The notes below the pieces were generated by a model, which worked only from the letters and a program-made list of their open reading frames with translations, had not been told where the DNA came from and searched no databases. Shown in pieces: positions 1 to 9,217 of a stretch of DNA of 64,000 nt (the first letter of the stretch is position 1; each line of letters begins with the position of its first letter). Made by a program: the position numbers and the translations under genes. This DNA comes from Sphingobacterium bambusae. Lineage in GTDB: Bacteria > Bacteroidota > Bacteroidia > Sphingobacteriales > Sphingobacteriaceae. Location of the stretch: the NCBI RefSeq assembly GCF_033955345.1, contig NZ_CP138332.1, forward strand, positions 5,146,001 through 5,210,000. Reading direction: 5' to 3'.

Positions 1-5
1 GAAAC

Positions 6-690
6 CTAAATTCTGGCTTTGCGTGCAGCTTTGACCCATTCTCGATGCTGACAGCGACTGCACGCTTGTGCATGGTCGGTAAAAATTGTTTGTGCGCAAT
101 TCGTACATGCATAGTAATCTAAACTTGTAATAACGATCGATTTCTTTTGATACTCTTTTCGGAAGTATTGGAAGTCCATATTTTGTCTGCTCAGAGGAAT
201 AGAAAAAAATACTCATCTTTCCATTGGATTCCAAAATTGCCGTTTCCACCTGTCCGATATGTTCAACACCTGCCTCGCGCATTTCTGCGAAAAACTCATC
301 TTTTGCAAAGGTATGCTCTTTTTTTGCCTCTAGACTGAAAACGCCTTCCTCTACAATGTAGATCGGATCTCCCTCTAGAAGTCGTTCGAATTTGGAGTTC
401 TTAGCTGCGAAATAGGTCAGAAGGCGATAGAATAGTACGATACAAACAAATACGATCAGTGATGGAAATACCGCCATTTCCCTATCAACCATGGGGTCGC
501 CCGCAGCAGATCCAAGCGCAATAATGATAGCTACCTCAAAAATACTGAGCTGCCGAATTCCTTTCTTTCCGGTCAAGCGCAGAAACAAAAGAATAATCAT
601 AAACATGATGAAGGACTTTATCGCGATATGTCCAGCGAAGCTCCAATCAAGTTCATGAATAAAAATTTCTTGCAGTTCTTGTAAAGGCAT
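6..690 (-). pseudogene. DUF421 (YetF-like) membrane protein with apparent frameshift
   Basis: From the ATG at 690 the minus strand encodes a DUF421-type protein: a hydrophobic N-terminus with about three membrane segments (residues 15-95), then a soluble domain reading DPIYIVEEG and LPILPK. Near 155-160 the reading frame changes at a run of four A. The original frame then continues to the window edge without resembling the family, while the other frame gives a C-terminal zinc-ribbon-like tail (YACTNC, then CSRC about 13 residues later) ending at a stop at 6-8. One extra A would explain both halves. It may be a real inactivating mutation or an assembly error. The function of the family is unknown; members are inner-membrane proteins found with stress genes, as here. 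Confidence 0.72.
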
Positions 691-949
691 TTTAATAGTA
701 TGTTGTGGTTTATCTAATAATGTTTTCTGAACACTTTAGTTTATTATTTTTAATCTTTTAACTCAGTCTGCGCTGACTTTGGAGGTGATTAGACTCACAC
801 AATACAATTCGGAGATCGATAGATTATCAAAGCGTTTTATGCAATCTTCTTAAATTTTATGCATCTTTCAACGGATGGAAGGACGATGCCATTTCTCCAC
901 GAAGTGGTTACATACCTTTTTCGCTCACTTATGTGACCATTGCTACCGC

Positions 950-1168
950 TTACATGGGGTAGTTAAAGCCGAATTCTGTTAGTGACACATCTTTGAGCAT
1001 ATCGTCTTTCTCGATGCTTTTTGGCATGCATATTATGCCCTTCTGTTGCAGTAGCGTGAGATTTTTTATCACGTCAGCGCAGTGTTCGAGAATGCTGTTC
1101 GTAATACCTTGCTGATTACGTATATCTCTTAGTAAATGAATTATGGTAATTTCTGTAGCATTGAACAT
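950..1168 (-). CDS. Small hypothetical protein (72 aa)
   Basis: A 72-residue reading frame with a start ATG at 1168. The predicted protein is mixed alpha-helical, with one Cys near residue 29 and a CMP motif near residue 47, and has no membrane segment or signal peptide. I do not recognise a family. It lies alone between the DUF421 gene and the SDR gene on the same strand. It could be chance, but the composition is protein-like and nothing overlaps it. Confidence 0.45.
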   Translation of the reverse strand: MFNATEITIIHLLRDIRNQQGITNSILEHCADVIKNLTLLQQKGIICMPKSIEKDDMLKDVSLTEFGFNYPM

Positions 1169-1589
1169 AACTGCTGCGATTTAAGGGGATAGATGAATGA
1201 TGCAATGATATTAATACGTTTTAACTAATGAAAAGTTGTTTATATTACAAATTGTTGTCACATAGTTTTACGTTAATTGGCACGTCTTCCAGATAATCAA
1301 GCCAAATTTTTCTTTTTAGTTCCATTGAAAAATAGTCTTACTAAAGAACCTAGGATATCAGAGTTTTATTATGGCGGTTAGCTGTAGGCGCTACATCAGC
1401 GAAAGTTACTTTAAATTATAACGACGCTTTGTCGGGTATTTGAACAAAGGATGATGTATTTTGTAACTTTCAAACGAAGGCGCTGTAAATAAAAAACAAA
1501 CCACTAGAAAGACAATAGGCTTTCTAATGGTCGTTTTGAATGCTGAGCTATTTGCGCAAGATTAGATGTCTTGCGATATGCTGGTGTTT
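1169..1589. other. Intergenic, no gene seen apart from the SDR terminator
   Basis: About 420 bases with no convincing reading frame on either strand. The only structure I see is the hairpin at 1501-1530, which serves the SDR gene. The rest is A+T-rich. Confidence 0.5.
1484..1530 (-). terminator. Rho-independent terminator of the SDR gene
   Basis: An inverted repeat (arms 1501-1511 and 1520-1530, one mismatch) with an 8-base loop. On the minus strand it is followed by TTTGTTTTTT, and it lies about 60 bases downstream of the SDR stop codon. Confidence 0.7.
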
Positions 1590-2489
1590 CTATGGGTGCC
1601 CCATTCCACCGGCCGCGCCATATATTTGCCCCGTTGCATAACTTCCCTCATTAGAAGCTAATAAAACAAAAATACCTGCTAATTCTGCTGGCTGACCTGC
1701 GCGCTTCAATTCGGACATTTCGCCAAACTGGGGAATAGCTTCTGGTGGCTGACCACCACAGATTTGTAGAGGCGTCCAGATGGGACCCGGCGAAACGCCA
1801 TTGACGCGGATACCCTTGCTGCCAAGCTGTTTGGATAATGACTTAACGTAGGCTACGTTTGCCGCCTTTGTCTGCGCATAGTCGAAAAGAATTCCTGCCG
1901 GATCATAAGCTTGTACGGAAGTCGTGGCTATGATAACCGATCCAGCTTTCAGGTGCTCAAGTGCAGCTCGGGTGATCCAAAAGGGCGCATAAACATTTGT
2001 TTTCATCGTTGCATCAAAACTATAACTGGAAATATCCGCAATGGATTCGCTCGCCTGCTGACGCCCAGCGTTATTAACCAAAATATCTAATCCTCCCAAA
2101 TTTTTGACTGCTTGTTTGACTAGGTCCTCGCAGAAACGCTCGTCGGTAATATCCCCTGGTATAGCGTATCCCTTTTGACCAGCCTCTTCAATAAGAGCGA
2201 TAACCTCTTGGGCGTCCGATTCTTCTTCGGGAAGATAATTGATCGCTACATCAGCGCCTTCTCGGGCATAGGCTATCGCCGCCGCACGCCCTATGCCAGA
2301 GTCTCCACCTGTTATTAAGGCCTTACGTCCACGTAGACGATTTGACCCAACATAGCTGTCCTCGCCATGGTCGGGGAGTGGATCCATTTTCGATGCTAGG
2401 CCGGGGAATGACTGCTGCTGTTTAGGATAGGGCGGTTTTGGATATTTTTCCAACGGATTTTCTAAGGCGTCTTTTTGCGTTTTTTCCAT
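1590..2489 (-). CDS. SDR family oxidoreductase (YghA / general-stress type)
   Basis: A 299-residue short-chain dehydrogenase/reductase of the long-N-terminus YghA/Gsp39 subgroup. The nucleotide-binding motif TGGDSGIG is at residues 60-67, NNAG at 139-142, and the catalytic Tyr and Lys of YAQTK at 204 and 208, with a Ser near 191. The first 50 residues are proline-rich (KYPKPPYPKQQQ), typical of this subgroup. It should use NAD(P)H on a carbonyl or alcohol substrate in the cytoplasm; the substrate is unknown. Relatives are induced by general stress, which fits the neighbouring DUF421, YciF-like and UspA genes. It has its own terminator. Confidence 0.93.
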   Translation of the reverse strand: MEKTQKDALENPLEKYPKPPYPKQQQSFPGLASKMDPLPDHGEDSYVGSNRLRGRKALITGGDSGIGRAAAIAYAREGADVAINYLPEEESDAQEVIALIEEAGQKGYAIPGDITDERFCEDLVKQAVKNLGGLDILVNNAGRQQASESIADISSYSFDATMKTNVYAPFWITRAALEHLKAGSVIIATTSVQAYDPAGILFDYAQTKAANVAYVKSLSKQLGSKGIRVNGVSPGPIWTPLQICGGQPPEAIPQFGEMSELKRAGQPAELAGIFVLLASNEGSYATGQIYGAAGGMGHP

Positions 2490-2907
2490 AGTGTTCTTTG
2501 ATGATGTAAATTAATAAGTAACATTCTAGCGCATGTGCTACGATACTGCACTTACTGTGCTAATAGAACTGTGCAACTTAGTAATCGTTCTTGAAAATGC
2601 ATTTTAGATCTTTACCCTTACTTAGCTAGATTATCTCATGCAATAGCATAATATTATATCTGTACTAATGCAAGCATGCTGTTGCTTGAAAAAGTGTCCT
2701 TGCAACATAATTAAGTACTACAGCATTTTTGTGGCCACCTTATGCAGCGTATGCTAAGTAAAATCCGACTACTTGGGATTACGACTAGTACCGCAATACA
2801 TATTGTCCACACTTTTAGAAGATGAAGGCTTGTTTATTATTAATAGAACAATTGGTTTTGGTGAACTTTTGGGTCGGTGGTTTGTGCTATGTTAAACAAA
2901 TAAGAAG
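2490..2907. other. Intergenic between divergent genes, no gene seen
   Basis: About 420 bases of A+T-rich sequence between the divergent SDR gene and the next plus-strand gene. It probably holds both promoters, but I cannot place them with confidence. Confidence 0.4.
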
Positions 2908-3141
2908 ATGACACCTGCGGAGAGACACCTGAAGATCATACAGAATGGAAGGGAGCTAAATTTTATTTACTATCCCGGAAGAAGCGAAAACACTTTTGAT
3001 GTCATAAACCTTGATCTGAAAGATACGGTATATTCTTTCAGCTTTGACCTTGACAAGAAGAAGTACTCAACTGCTAAAGGCCTATTAGATCAGCATTTGC
3101 TCTATTTTATTGGAAAACATATCCTGCACGCGGAGTTTTAG
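2908..3141 (+). CDS. Small hypothetical protein (77 aa)
   Basis: A 77-residue soluble protein with alternating hydrophobic and charged residues suggesting a small beta-rich fold (FIYYPGRSENTFDVIN). The start ATG follows AAGAAG by two bases. I do not recognise the family. It lies 130 bases before the GH15 gene on the same strand and may share its promoter. Confidence 0.5.
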   Translation: MTPAERHLKIIQNGRELNFIYYPGRSENTFDVINLDLKDTVYSFSFDLDKKKYSTAKGLLDQHLLYFIGKHILHAEF

Positions 3142-3271
3142 TGTGCCGTATGAAACGGATCGTTATATGAACACTTTCTTCGGCCAATTTCATACAATTA
3201 TGTACATTTCTCCAAAAGCATGCTTACTGATTAGTATGGCATTAACAATAGATAAAAATAGAAAATAGTCA

Positions 3272-5011
3272 ATGGACAAACAACCCAAAATTGAAGATCT
3301 CGCCCTGATCAGCGATAAGAATACATGTGCGATTCTGGATAAACAAGGAACTATTCATTGGTATTGTCCTAGCCGCTTTGACGGTGAAGCTGTAATAAAT
3401 AGTCTACTGGATGTTGAAAGGGGAGGACATTGGACTGTTACGTTGCCTGAGGCGAGTTTTTCCAAAAGATACTATGGAATTAACAACAGTTACTTAAGTA
3501 CGAATTTTGAAGCGAACGGGAATGAGTTGGAAATCAAGGATTGTATGCCGATCGGAACAGAATGGAAAGGTATTCTTCGCATATTTTCACCTATGGCTCA
3601 AGGACTGTATTCACAACTAAAGTTAACGCCGGGATATGGTACAAAGATCGACCAACCAATATTGGTAGGAGATGGCACCATATTCTTTGAAGATAGTCAA
3701 CTTTATCTTCATACTTCAGCCGAGATCTCTATCGAAGATGACTCTACGGTTGTTCTACAGGTTGCTGCATCGCAAGAATGCTGGGCGCTATTAACTGCTA
3801 AAGCCATTCGTCCCATCGATGCAGATATTGCATGGATGTTGAAAAGCACAGGGGAATACTGGTCAGAGATCGGCAGTCATTTTTCTTATGAGGGTCTATT
3901 TCAAAGGCAAGCAGTACGTTCGATCCGCGCTATACAGCAGCTTAGCTGCGCACAAACAGGGGGAATGCTGGCCGCCGCGACAACCTCCTTACCCGAAGTT
4001 ATTGGAGGTGAGCGGAATTACGACTACCGTTATGTTTGGGTACGAGATACGGCATTGATCACTGGAGCGCTCTCGGTACTTGATGGTGATGTACACGCCG
4101 AATACAGATTTTTGGATTTTCTTTCCAAAGCGATTGAGAAAAATCCACGTAAGTGCATTTATCCACTCTACACCATTGATCATGAAAAAATTGATCATTT
4201 GGAGGAGTTGAATCTAAGTGGATATTATGGGAGCCGTCCCGTACAGATCGGCAATGTAGCCGCCGAGCAGCTGCAGCTTGATGCTGCAGCCAGCGTCTTG
4301 ATAGCCTGTCAGATGATTTATGAGAAGTACAAGGAGACGCCTCACTGGCCCCTTATTCGTAAAATTACGGATTTTGTAAGTAAAAATTGGCGAAGACCAG
4401 ATAATGGTATTTGGGAGGAAGGGAAAGAACTGCATTACACTGCAGGGAAGGTGTTCTGCGCGAGGGCATTGGAGATGATGGCTCGCTACAGTGAAGATCC
4501 TATAGAAGCTGACGAGTGGCTTGAGCAAGCAGCTCTTATCCGTAAGTTTGTAAAGGAGCATTGCATGACCAGTGATGGCGCGTTTGCTAATTTCGCAGGG
4601 TCACAGGAGGTTGATATTTCGGCGGCACTTTTCACGGTCTGGGGGTATTGTGAGGCGAACTCCAATGAAATGAGAGCGACGACGGATTACTTGGAAAAAA
4701 ACTATCAAAAGGACAACTTATATTGGCGATCCCTAGTGGAGTTTGATTCACATAAGGAAGGGGCATTTCTCGCCGGCACATGTTGGTTGGCCCACCATTA
4801 TGCCATAGCAGGAGATTTTAGTAAATCTGAACAGATTCTGCGTGCGGTAGAAGCTTGCGCTAATGATCTGGGATATTTCAGTGAGGAGTTCGATCCAATA
4901 GAAAATCGCATGTTGGGCAACTTCAATCAAACATTTGTGCATTCTTCATTTATTTGTGCGGCTAATGGTCTGAGCTGCGAAATGAATGGTATAAGTACGA
5001 TTGTACGATAG
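3272..5011 (+). CDS. Glycoside hydrolase family 15 protein (glucoamylase/trehalase type)
   Basis: A 579-residue protein of the GH15 class. An N-terminal beta-sandwich-like region opens with IEDLALISDKNTCAILDKQG and includes WYCPSRFD, which is conserved in bacterial GH15 proteins. An (alpha/alpha)6 catalytic domain follows from about residue 220, with the YRYVWVRDTA motif near 250 that shapes the substrate pocket. There is no signal peptide, so the enzyme should be cytoplasmic and hydrolyse alpha-glucosides such as trehalose or malto-oligosaccharides. The nearby GlgX remnant at 8.2-8.4 kb suggests a former trehalose or glycogen stress cluster. The exact substrate cannot be read from the sequence. 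Confidence 0.9.
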   Translation: MDKQPKIEDLALISDKNTCAILDKQGTIHWYCPSRFDGEAVINSLLDVERGGHWTVTLPEASFSKRYYGINNSYLSTNFEANGNELEIKDCMPIGTEWKGILRIFSPMAQGLYSQLKLTPGYGTKIDQPILVGDGTIFFEDSQLYLHTSAEISIEDDSTVVLQVAASQECWALLTAKAIRPIDADIAWMLKSTGEYWSEIGSHFSYEGLFQRQAVRSIRAIQQLSCAQTGGMLAAATTSLPEVIGGERNYDYRYVWVRDTALITGALSVLDGDVHAEYRFLDFLSKAIEKNPRKCIYPLYTIDHEKIDHLEELNLSGYYGSRPVQIGNVAAEQLQLDAAASVLIACQMIYEKYKETPHWPLIRKITDFVSKNWRRPDNGIWEEGKELHYTAGKVFCARALEMMARYSEDPIEADEWLEQAALIRKFVKEHCMTSDGAFANFAGSQEVDISAALFTVWGYCEANSNEMRATTDYLEKNYQKDNLYWRSLVEFDSHKEGAFLAGTCWLAHHYAIAGDFSKSEQILRAVEACANDLGYFSEEFDPIENRMLGNFNQTFVHSSFICAANGLSCEMNGISTIVR

Positions 5012-5112
5012 AATACATTAATCGCAAAGTTTGGGTAAATATGTTAGATTTTATTGCCTTTTTAAAAGCTGTATACAGATAGTTTTTTGCCCGTTTTGAA
5101 CCTTATGCATAC

Positions 5113-5159
5113 TGCAGCTGATCAAATAAGCATTAACAATGCTTATTTGATCAGCTGCA
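5113..5159. repeat. Perfect 22-bp inverted repeat with 3-base loop
   Basis: Arms at 5113-5134 and 5138-5159 pair without mismatch around a 3-base loop, about 100 bases after the GH15 stop and 70 before the next gene. No T-run follows on either strand, so it is not a classical terminator. It may stabilise or end the GH15 transcript. Confidence 0.75.
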
Positions 5160-5231
5160 TGGTTACTCTTCTGGAGGTAATTCTGTGCTTGATGCTTCGC
5201 AAATTGTTAGCTATTTGATAACACACATTCT

Positions 5232-6281
5232 ATGTTTAAAACTTTAAAAAAATCAACAAAGGTTGTCTTATCAATATTTCTTGTCCTCTTGGTTCTGCGG
5301 ATAGCGCTTACACCGATAGTAAAAAGCTATGTAAATAAGCAACTAAATGAGCTGCCTGGCTATAAAGGACATGTAGATGATATCGAAATCAGTTTATACC
5401 GGGGTGCCTATCAGATTAGAGGTTTGGTGCTAGATAAAATTTCGGATACCACAAAGTATGCATTTCTAAATATTCAGCATGCAGACCTATCTATCGAATG
5501 GAAGTCGATATGGAAAGGAAAATTGGTCAGTGAAATTGAATTGAGCGCACCGCAGATTCATATCCTAAGGGAATCAGCCGATCTATCTAAGGAGCCTTCC
5601 AGAAGGCATTGGTCGGAAACGGTTAAATCGCTGATGCCTATCACCATAAATAAATTGGTGATTCAAAAGGGATCCTTTACATACTTGGATCGACAGGCCA
5701 GTCCACATATAGATCTGCATGTGGATAGCATGCAGCTGACGGCCTATAATCTAGCAAATGTAGATGAAGATAATGGGCAATTGCCCGCTACGCTTTCGAT
5801 AAGTGGAACCTCGATTGGTGGCGGTAAACTAAACGGCGACATGAAGCTTAACATTCTTAAGGAGATTCCGGATTTCGATCTGGATCTGGAACTGCGTGAT
5901 GTCGATATGACGAGTTTAAATAGTTTCATCAAGGAATACGCGACCGTGGATGTAGAGCGGGGAACGTTTAGCGTCTTTACGGAACTAAAGCTTATCGATG
6001 GACAAATTGACGGTTATGTAAAACCGTTCGTAAAAGATCTGAAGGTACTTGATTGGAAGAAAGATGTGAAAAAAGGGGGATTCTTTCAAGCTGCTAAAGA
6101 AGCGGTTGTCGGACTGGTAGCTAAGGTAGTAGAGAATCCCAAAAAGGAGACTGTTGCAACGACAGTTGTAATAGAGGGAAATATTAAGGATCCTAAGACC
6201 AGTACATGGCAGACCTTTTTAGGTATACTTAAAAATGGATTTATTAAAGCGTTAAAGCAAGGGATTGAAGGCACGGTTTAA
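5232..6281 (+). CDS. AsmA/DUF748-like membrane-anchored protein
   Basis: A 349-residue protein with one N-terminal membrane segment (residues about 11-30) and a long beta-rich domain. The pattern of 'DIEISLYRGAYQIRGL' and 'ADLSIEWKSIWKGKLVSEI' resembles the repeated strands of DUF748/AsmA-like proteins. These belong to the bridge-like lipid-transfer group found in the periplasm. This one is short for the family. No gene partner is evident; it follows the 22-bp hairpin, so it is probably transcribed separately from the GH15 gene. Confidence 0.72.
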   Translation: MFKTLKKSTKVVLSIFLVLLVLRIALTPIVKSYVNKQLNELPGYKGHVDDIEISLYRGAYQIRGLVLDKISDTTKYAFLNIQHADLSIEWKSIWKGKLVSEIELSAPQIHILRESADLSKEPSRRHWSETVKSLMPITINKLVIQKGSFTYLDRQASPHIDLHVDSMQLTAYNLANVDEDNGQLPATLSISGTSIGGGKLNGDMKLNILKEIPDFDLDLELRDVDMTSLNSFIKEYATVDVERGTFSVFTELKLIDGQIDGYVKPFVKDLKVLDWKKDVKKGGFFQAAKEAVVGLVAKVVENPKKETVATTVVIEGNIKDPKTSTWQTFLGILKNGFIKALKQGIEGTV

Positions 6282-6433
6282 TAAAACATTTTTTCTTGGT
6301 ATGGATGTGCTATTGACCAGTTAATTCTGCTCACCAGGTGAACCAATAAAAAGACTGTAGTGGCTGAATATCTTTTTAATTTATTGCGTTGTAATCCTCT
6401 TTACGCTTAAGTACCTAACAATATGCGTCGCTT

Positions 6434-6452
6434 AATCGACCTGAGGTCGATT
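6434..6452. repeat. Short palindrome between convergent genes
   Basis: Nine-base arms (AATCGACCT and its complement) around a single G, between the stops of two convergent genes. It may act in termination; no T-run follows closely. Confidence 0.4.
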
Positions 6453-6514
6453 TTGACCTTGATAAAACAAATAACCACACGCAGGTCAAATCATTATATC
6501 TGACATAAATTTTA

Positions 6515-7171
6515 CTATTTACCTGTTTCCATATGGGGAGCATCTACAGGTTTTGATTCTGGAGATCCTTTTTGTCTTAAAAAAATCGTTAAGATGACTA
6601 TAGAGGCGACGGAAAGAAATTCGCTCTGCCAATTTTGTAGCGATTCAAACCAGAAATCGGGCTTTGAAATAAAGGATACCAGGTCGATCGAGGGTTTATT
6701 GACCATGCCCAATTCATCATTGTAATAGCGAAAGCTTCCAACCAGATGCATCGCCCAACTGAAAACAAATAGAAACGCAAATGAAATTGATAGCGAATGC
6801 TTGTAAAGTTTAAGTCTCCAACCTCCTGACCTGACCGGCCTTGGCGCGTCCAAAGTCGGGATAGGATCCCGATCAACAGGTTCTTTCTCGTTCAGTTTTT
6901 TTGATTCGGCTGAGCCAATCTGTCTTAAAAAAATAGTCAGAACTACGTAGAGCATCATTTGCAAGAATTCGCTCTGGAAATTTTCAAATGTAGCAGAGAT
7001 GAAATGTCCGCTTCGCAAATAATACAAGAGGTTCAATGGACGCTGTCCGACATCTGCAAGTTCAGAATTGTAGACTTTCCATCCGAAAATTGTCTGTCCA
7101 AAAAGTGCGGCAACAAACAACGCCAAAAAGACGATCGATAGGCTGTTCTTATATATAAAGGATTTTTTCAT
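6515..7171 (-). CDS. DUF6766 family membrane protein with internal duplication
   Basis: A 218-residue membrane protein made of two copies of the same unit, at about residues 7-85 and 124-206. Each unit has SLSI-F at its start, a YN-EL motif, then W/F-QSEFL and a membrane segment ending TIFLRQ-GS-ESK. Four membrane segments are expected. DUF6766 has no known function. It is followed on the genome by the 203-aa gene at 7182-7793, which lies upstream in transcription with a 10-base gap, so the two are probably one operon. Confidence 0.85.
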   Translation of the reverse strand: MKKSFIYKNSLSIVFLALFVAALFGQTIFGWKVYNSELADVGQRPLNLLYYLRSGHFISATFENFQSEFLQMMLYVVLTIFLRQIGSAESKKLNEKEPVDRDPIPTLDAPRPVRSGGWRLKLYKHSLSISFAFLFVFSWAMHLVGSFRYYNDELGMVNKPSIDLVSFISKPDFWFESLQNWQSEFLSVASIVILTIFLRQKGSPESKPVDAPHMETGK

Positions 7172-7181
7172 GTCTCAGTAC

Positions 7182-7793
7182 TTAGTTTTCCGAACCTAAA
7201 ATACCAAGCACGAGTTTTTCCCATTGTGGATGCGACAGGCCCAACTTAGCACCCAAGCCAACAAACATATTCCTGATATTATCCAAAGACCGATCGTTTT
7301 CTCTATTTATTTCCTCATTTCTTCCTGCATAAATGACCGTTAGTTTTTCGTCTTCGACTTTTACCACAAGGGTAGTACTCGCATTGGCCTTAAAAAAGTG
7401 AGCCACCTTACCGCTATCCGGTTTATCGGGCGGAGGAGCGGGTTTCAGCGTGAGCATTACGTAAAGTTCTTCAAGGCGTTCGTCGATCTTCGTAATGGTT
7501 ACCCAGTCGAAGCCATTACCGTGTGCAGGTCCTGGTCCCGGTATATCGATCTTAACATAGTCACCTTCCTTCGCTATGCGAGACACTTCCTGTCCTGTCT
7601 TGTCAAGAAGATAAAAGGTTGAACTTGCGCCCGCTACCAGATCGGCCCAATTATTAATATGCAATAAACGATTTCTTGCCTCGGTAAACGTTGCTTTAAG
7701 TTTTAACGGATCTCGGAATAGCCGCTGTTTAGTTATATCAAGTTTTTTTCCCCTTATCTGTGGTGGAATGTTGTCTTTTTCAAAGCGTTCCAT
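7182..7793 (-). CDS. Hypothetical protein (203 aa), upstream of DUF6766 gene
   Basis: A soluble 203-residue protein without signal peptide or membrane segment. The middle holds a beta-rich stretch with PGPGPAHGNGFDWVTIT and a proline run (KPAPPPDKP), and the C-terminus is helical. I do not recognise a named domain. It is the first gene of a likely two-gene operon with the DUF6766 protein. The context is stress genes. Confidence 0.75.
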   Translation of the reverse strand: MERFEKDNIPPQIRGKKLDITKQRLFRDPLKLKATFTEARNRLLHINNWADLVAGASSTFYLLDKTGQEVSRIAKEGDYVKIDIPGPGPAHGNGFDWVTITKIDERLEELYVMLTLKPAPPPDKPDSGKVAHFFKANASTTLVVKVEDEKLTVIYAGRNEEINRENDRSLDNIRNMFVGLGAKLGLSHPQWEKLVLGILGSEN

Positions 7794-8013
7794 AGTGTGA
7801 TGTATCTGTCATTCGTTAATTCGGCTATATATTATGCATCATTTTTATTTATGTCATCTTCTAAGGCTGTTCATCGATTGTGCTTTATTCAATCGATACC
7901 CGGCCGAAAACCTGAAACGTTCTTAGGAATACAAGAGAAGTCAGGTTTTGTTTGCAATATGCACCTTAGCAACACACTACTGTAATATGGGTCTTACTGA
8001 CTATATCTTATTT

Positions 8014-8181
8014 CTATAATAGGTGTTGCCTAATCGTAGATAACACGGTTTTAGCACAAATTGGTTTGCAATATTTATTTTTAATATTTGGATAATCTTT
8101 CAGGCATTCTTCTAGACGCCTAATGTTAACCAGTGTTTGCAAGCTCCTTATTATAGCTGCAGAATTTGGCGCGTTTTGCAT
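8014..8181 (-). CDS. Small hypothetical protein (about 55 aa)
   Basis: The frame opens further upstream at 8214, but the ATG at 8181 (MQNAPNSAAIIRSLQ) is the better start because the earlier codons overlap the end of the GlgX remnant. The product is helical, with a Cys-rich tail (NKYCKPICAKT). No family is recognised and it may be chance. Confidence 0.35.
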   Translation of the reverse strand: MQNAPNSAAIIRSLQTLVNIRRLEECLKDYPNIKNKYCKPICAKTVLSTIRQHLL

Positions 8182-8191
8182 AGCGAATACT

Positions 8192-8416
8192 TTATTTTTT
8201 TGCAATAAGTACACTCATAGAATGCGATTGTACATCGACAGAATTCACGGGCCCATATATATGTCGGTGATCCTTTTCGGGCGAATATGTGTCTATCGCT
8301 ATCTTCCATCCTTTTGCATATTGTCGCGTGGGTAGTCTGAAATCTTCGACCTGCTTTGTTGGATTGAAGAGAATATAAATGTCGTCATCTTGTATTTGTT
8401 GATTGAAATGGAAAAC
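8192..8416 (-). pseudogene. C-terminal remnant of a GlgX-type glycogen debranching enzyme
   Basis: The minus strand from 8416 down to a stop at 8192-8194 encodes 74 residues with no start codon, reading VFHFNQQIQDDDIYILFNP and later FRLPTRQYAKGWKIAIDT. This resembles the C-terminal beta-sandwich end of GlgX/isoamylase-type debranching enzymes (FN-Q-NDDD-Y-M-N). An in-frame TAG precedes it and nothing upstream continues the gene, so only the tail survives. The rest was probably lost by deletion. Confidence 0.65.
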
Positions 8417-8548
8417 CTAGAATTATTGCTAGGATACCTTCTTGGTTTCCAGGGTAATATCGGTGCTAGCGGGTGAAGCGTAAAAATTATGGGATTGTAA
8501 AACTAAGTTTGTTTAATGTCGTTCTTCAGATAAGAAAATAAAAACGAT

Positions 8549-9064
8549 ATGGCAAAGAAAACAGAACAATCAGACATGCCCAATGCACATCTACATGAAT
8601 TGTTTGTGGATGAGCTCAAAGATATTTTAGGGGCAGAAAGACAGCTATTGCAAGGACTTAAAAAACTAATAAAAGCTGCAACGGGAGAAAAATTGAAAGC
8701 AGCATTTCAAACGCACTATGAGCAAACAGAAGGACATATTGATCGTCTGAAAGAGGTTTTTTCATCTTTGGGAATTCCTGCCAGAGGCAAGAAATGTAAG
8801 GCTATGGAAGGTCTTTTAGCTGAAGCAGAGGAGATTATAGAGGAATTTCAGGATTCTCCTGAAGTGATCGATGCTGCTTTAATCGTAGCCGCCCAAAAAG
8901 TAGAACATTATGAAATAGCAAGTTACGGGTCTGTCGTCACCTTCGCGAAGTTGATGGGCCATGAGGACGCTAAGGAAATTCTAGGGCAAACGTTGGCCGA
9001 AGAAAAGGAAACTGATGAGCTGTTAACAGATATTGCGCTATCTGATGCAAATACCGCAGCTTAA
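8549..9064 (+). CDS. Ferritin-like YciE/YciF family (DUF892) protein
   Basis: A 171-residue four-helix protein of the YciE/YciF family. It opens with a typical 'HLHELFVDELKDILGAERQL' helix, followed by conserved Glu and His positions in 'HYEQTEGHIDRLKEVF' and 'KVEHYEIASYGS' that would hold a di-iron site. Relatives are cytoplasmic, stress-induced proteins of uncertain function. Family length is about 160-170 residues, so this copy is intact. A clear terminator follows. Confidence 0.92.
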   Translation: MAKKTEQSDMPNAHLHELFVDELKDILGAERQLLQGLKKLIKAATGEKLKAAFQTHYEQTEGHIDRLKEVFSSLGIPARGKKCKAMEGLLAEAEEIIEEFQDSPEVIDAALIVAAQKVEHYEIASYGSVVTFAKLMGHEDAKEILGQTLAEEKETDELLTDIALSDANTAA

Positions 9065-9081
9065 TCGAAATTTAAAGTATC

Positions 9082-9108
9082 AAAAGCCGGCATTTAGCTG
9101 GCTTTTTT
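9082..9108 (+). terminator. Rho-independent terminator after the YciF-like gene
   Basis: A hairpin AAAAGCCGGC - TTTA - GCTGGCTTTTTT ending in six T, 18 bases after the stop codon of the ferritin-like gene. Confidence 0.85.
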
Positions 9109-9217
9109 AGTTTCATAGCGGCCTACCGATATTGTCGAAAAGAATACATACTGAGACGGACTTTGACAAACTTATTTCATGCTGAATTGTTGTATTGTTA
9201 AGCATAGATAGACAGCC

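Larger units (their letters stand above)
7794..8548. other. Gene-poor stretch with a decayed gene
   Basis: Besides the GlgX-like remnant (8192-8416, minus) and one small doubtful reading frame (8014-8181, minus), I see no gene. Plus-strand frames at 7797-7985 and 8123-8335 have no protein-like character, and the latter overlaps the remnant on the opposite strand. Confidence 0.5.

Noticed and set aside
8123..8335. Plus-strand frame of 70 codons
   Set aside because: It overlaps the GlgX-like remnant on the other strand and has no protein-like composition.
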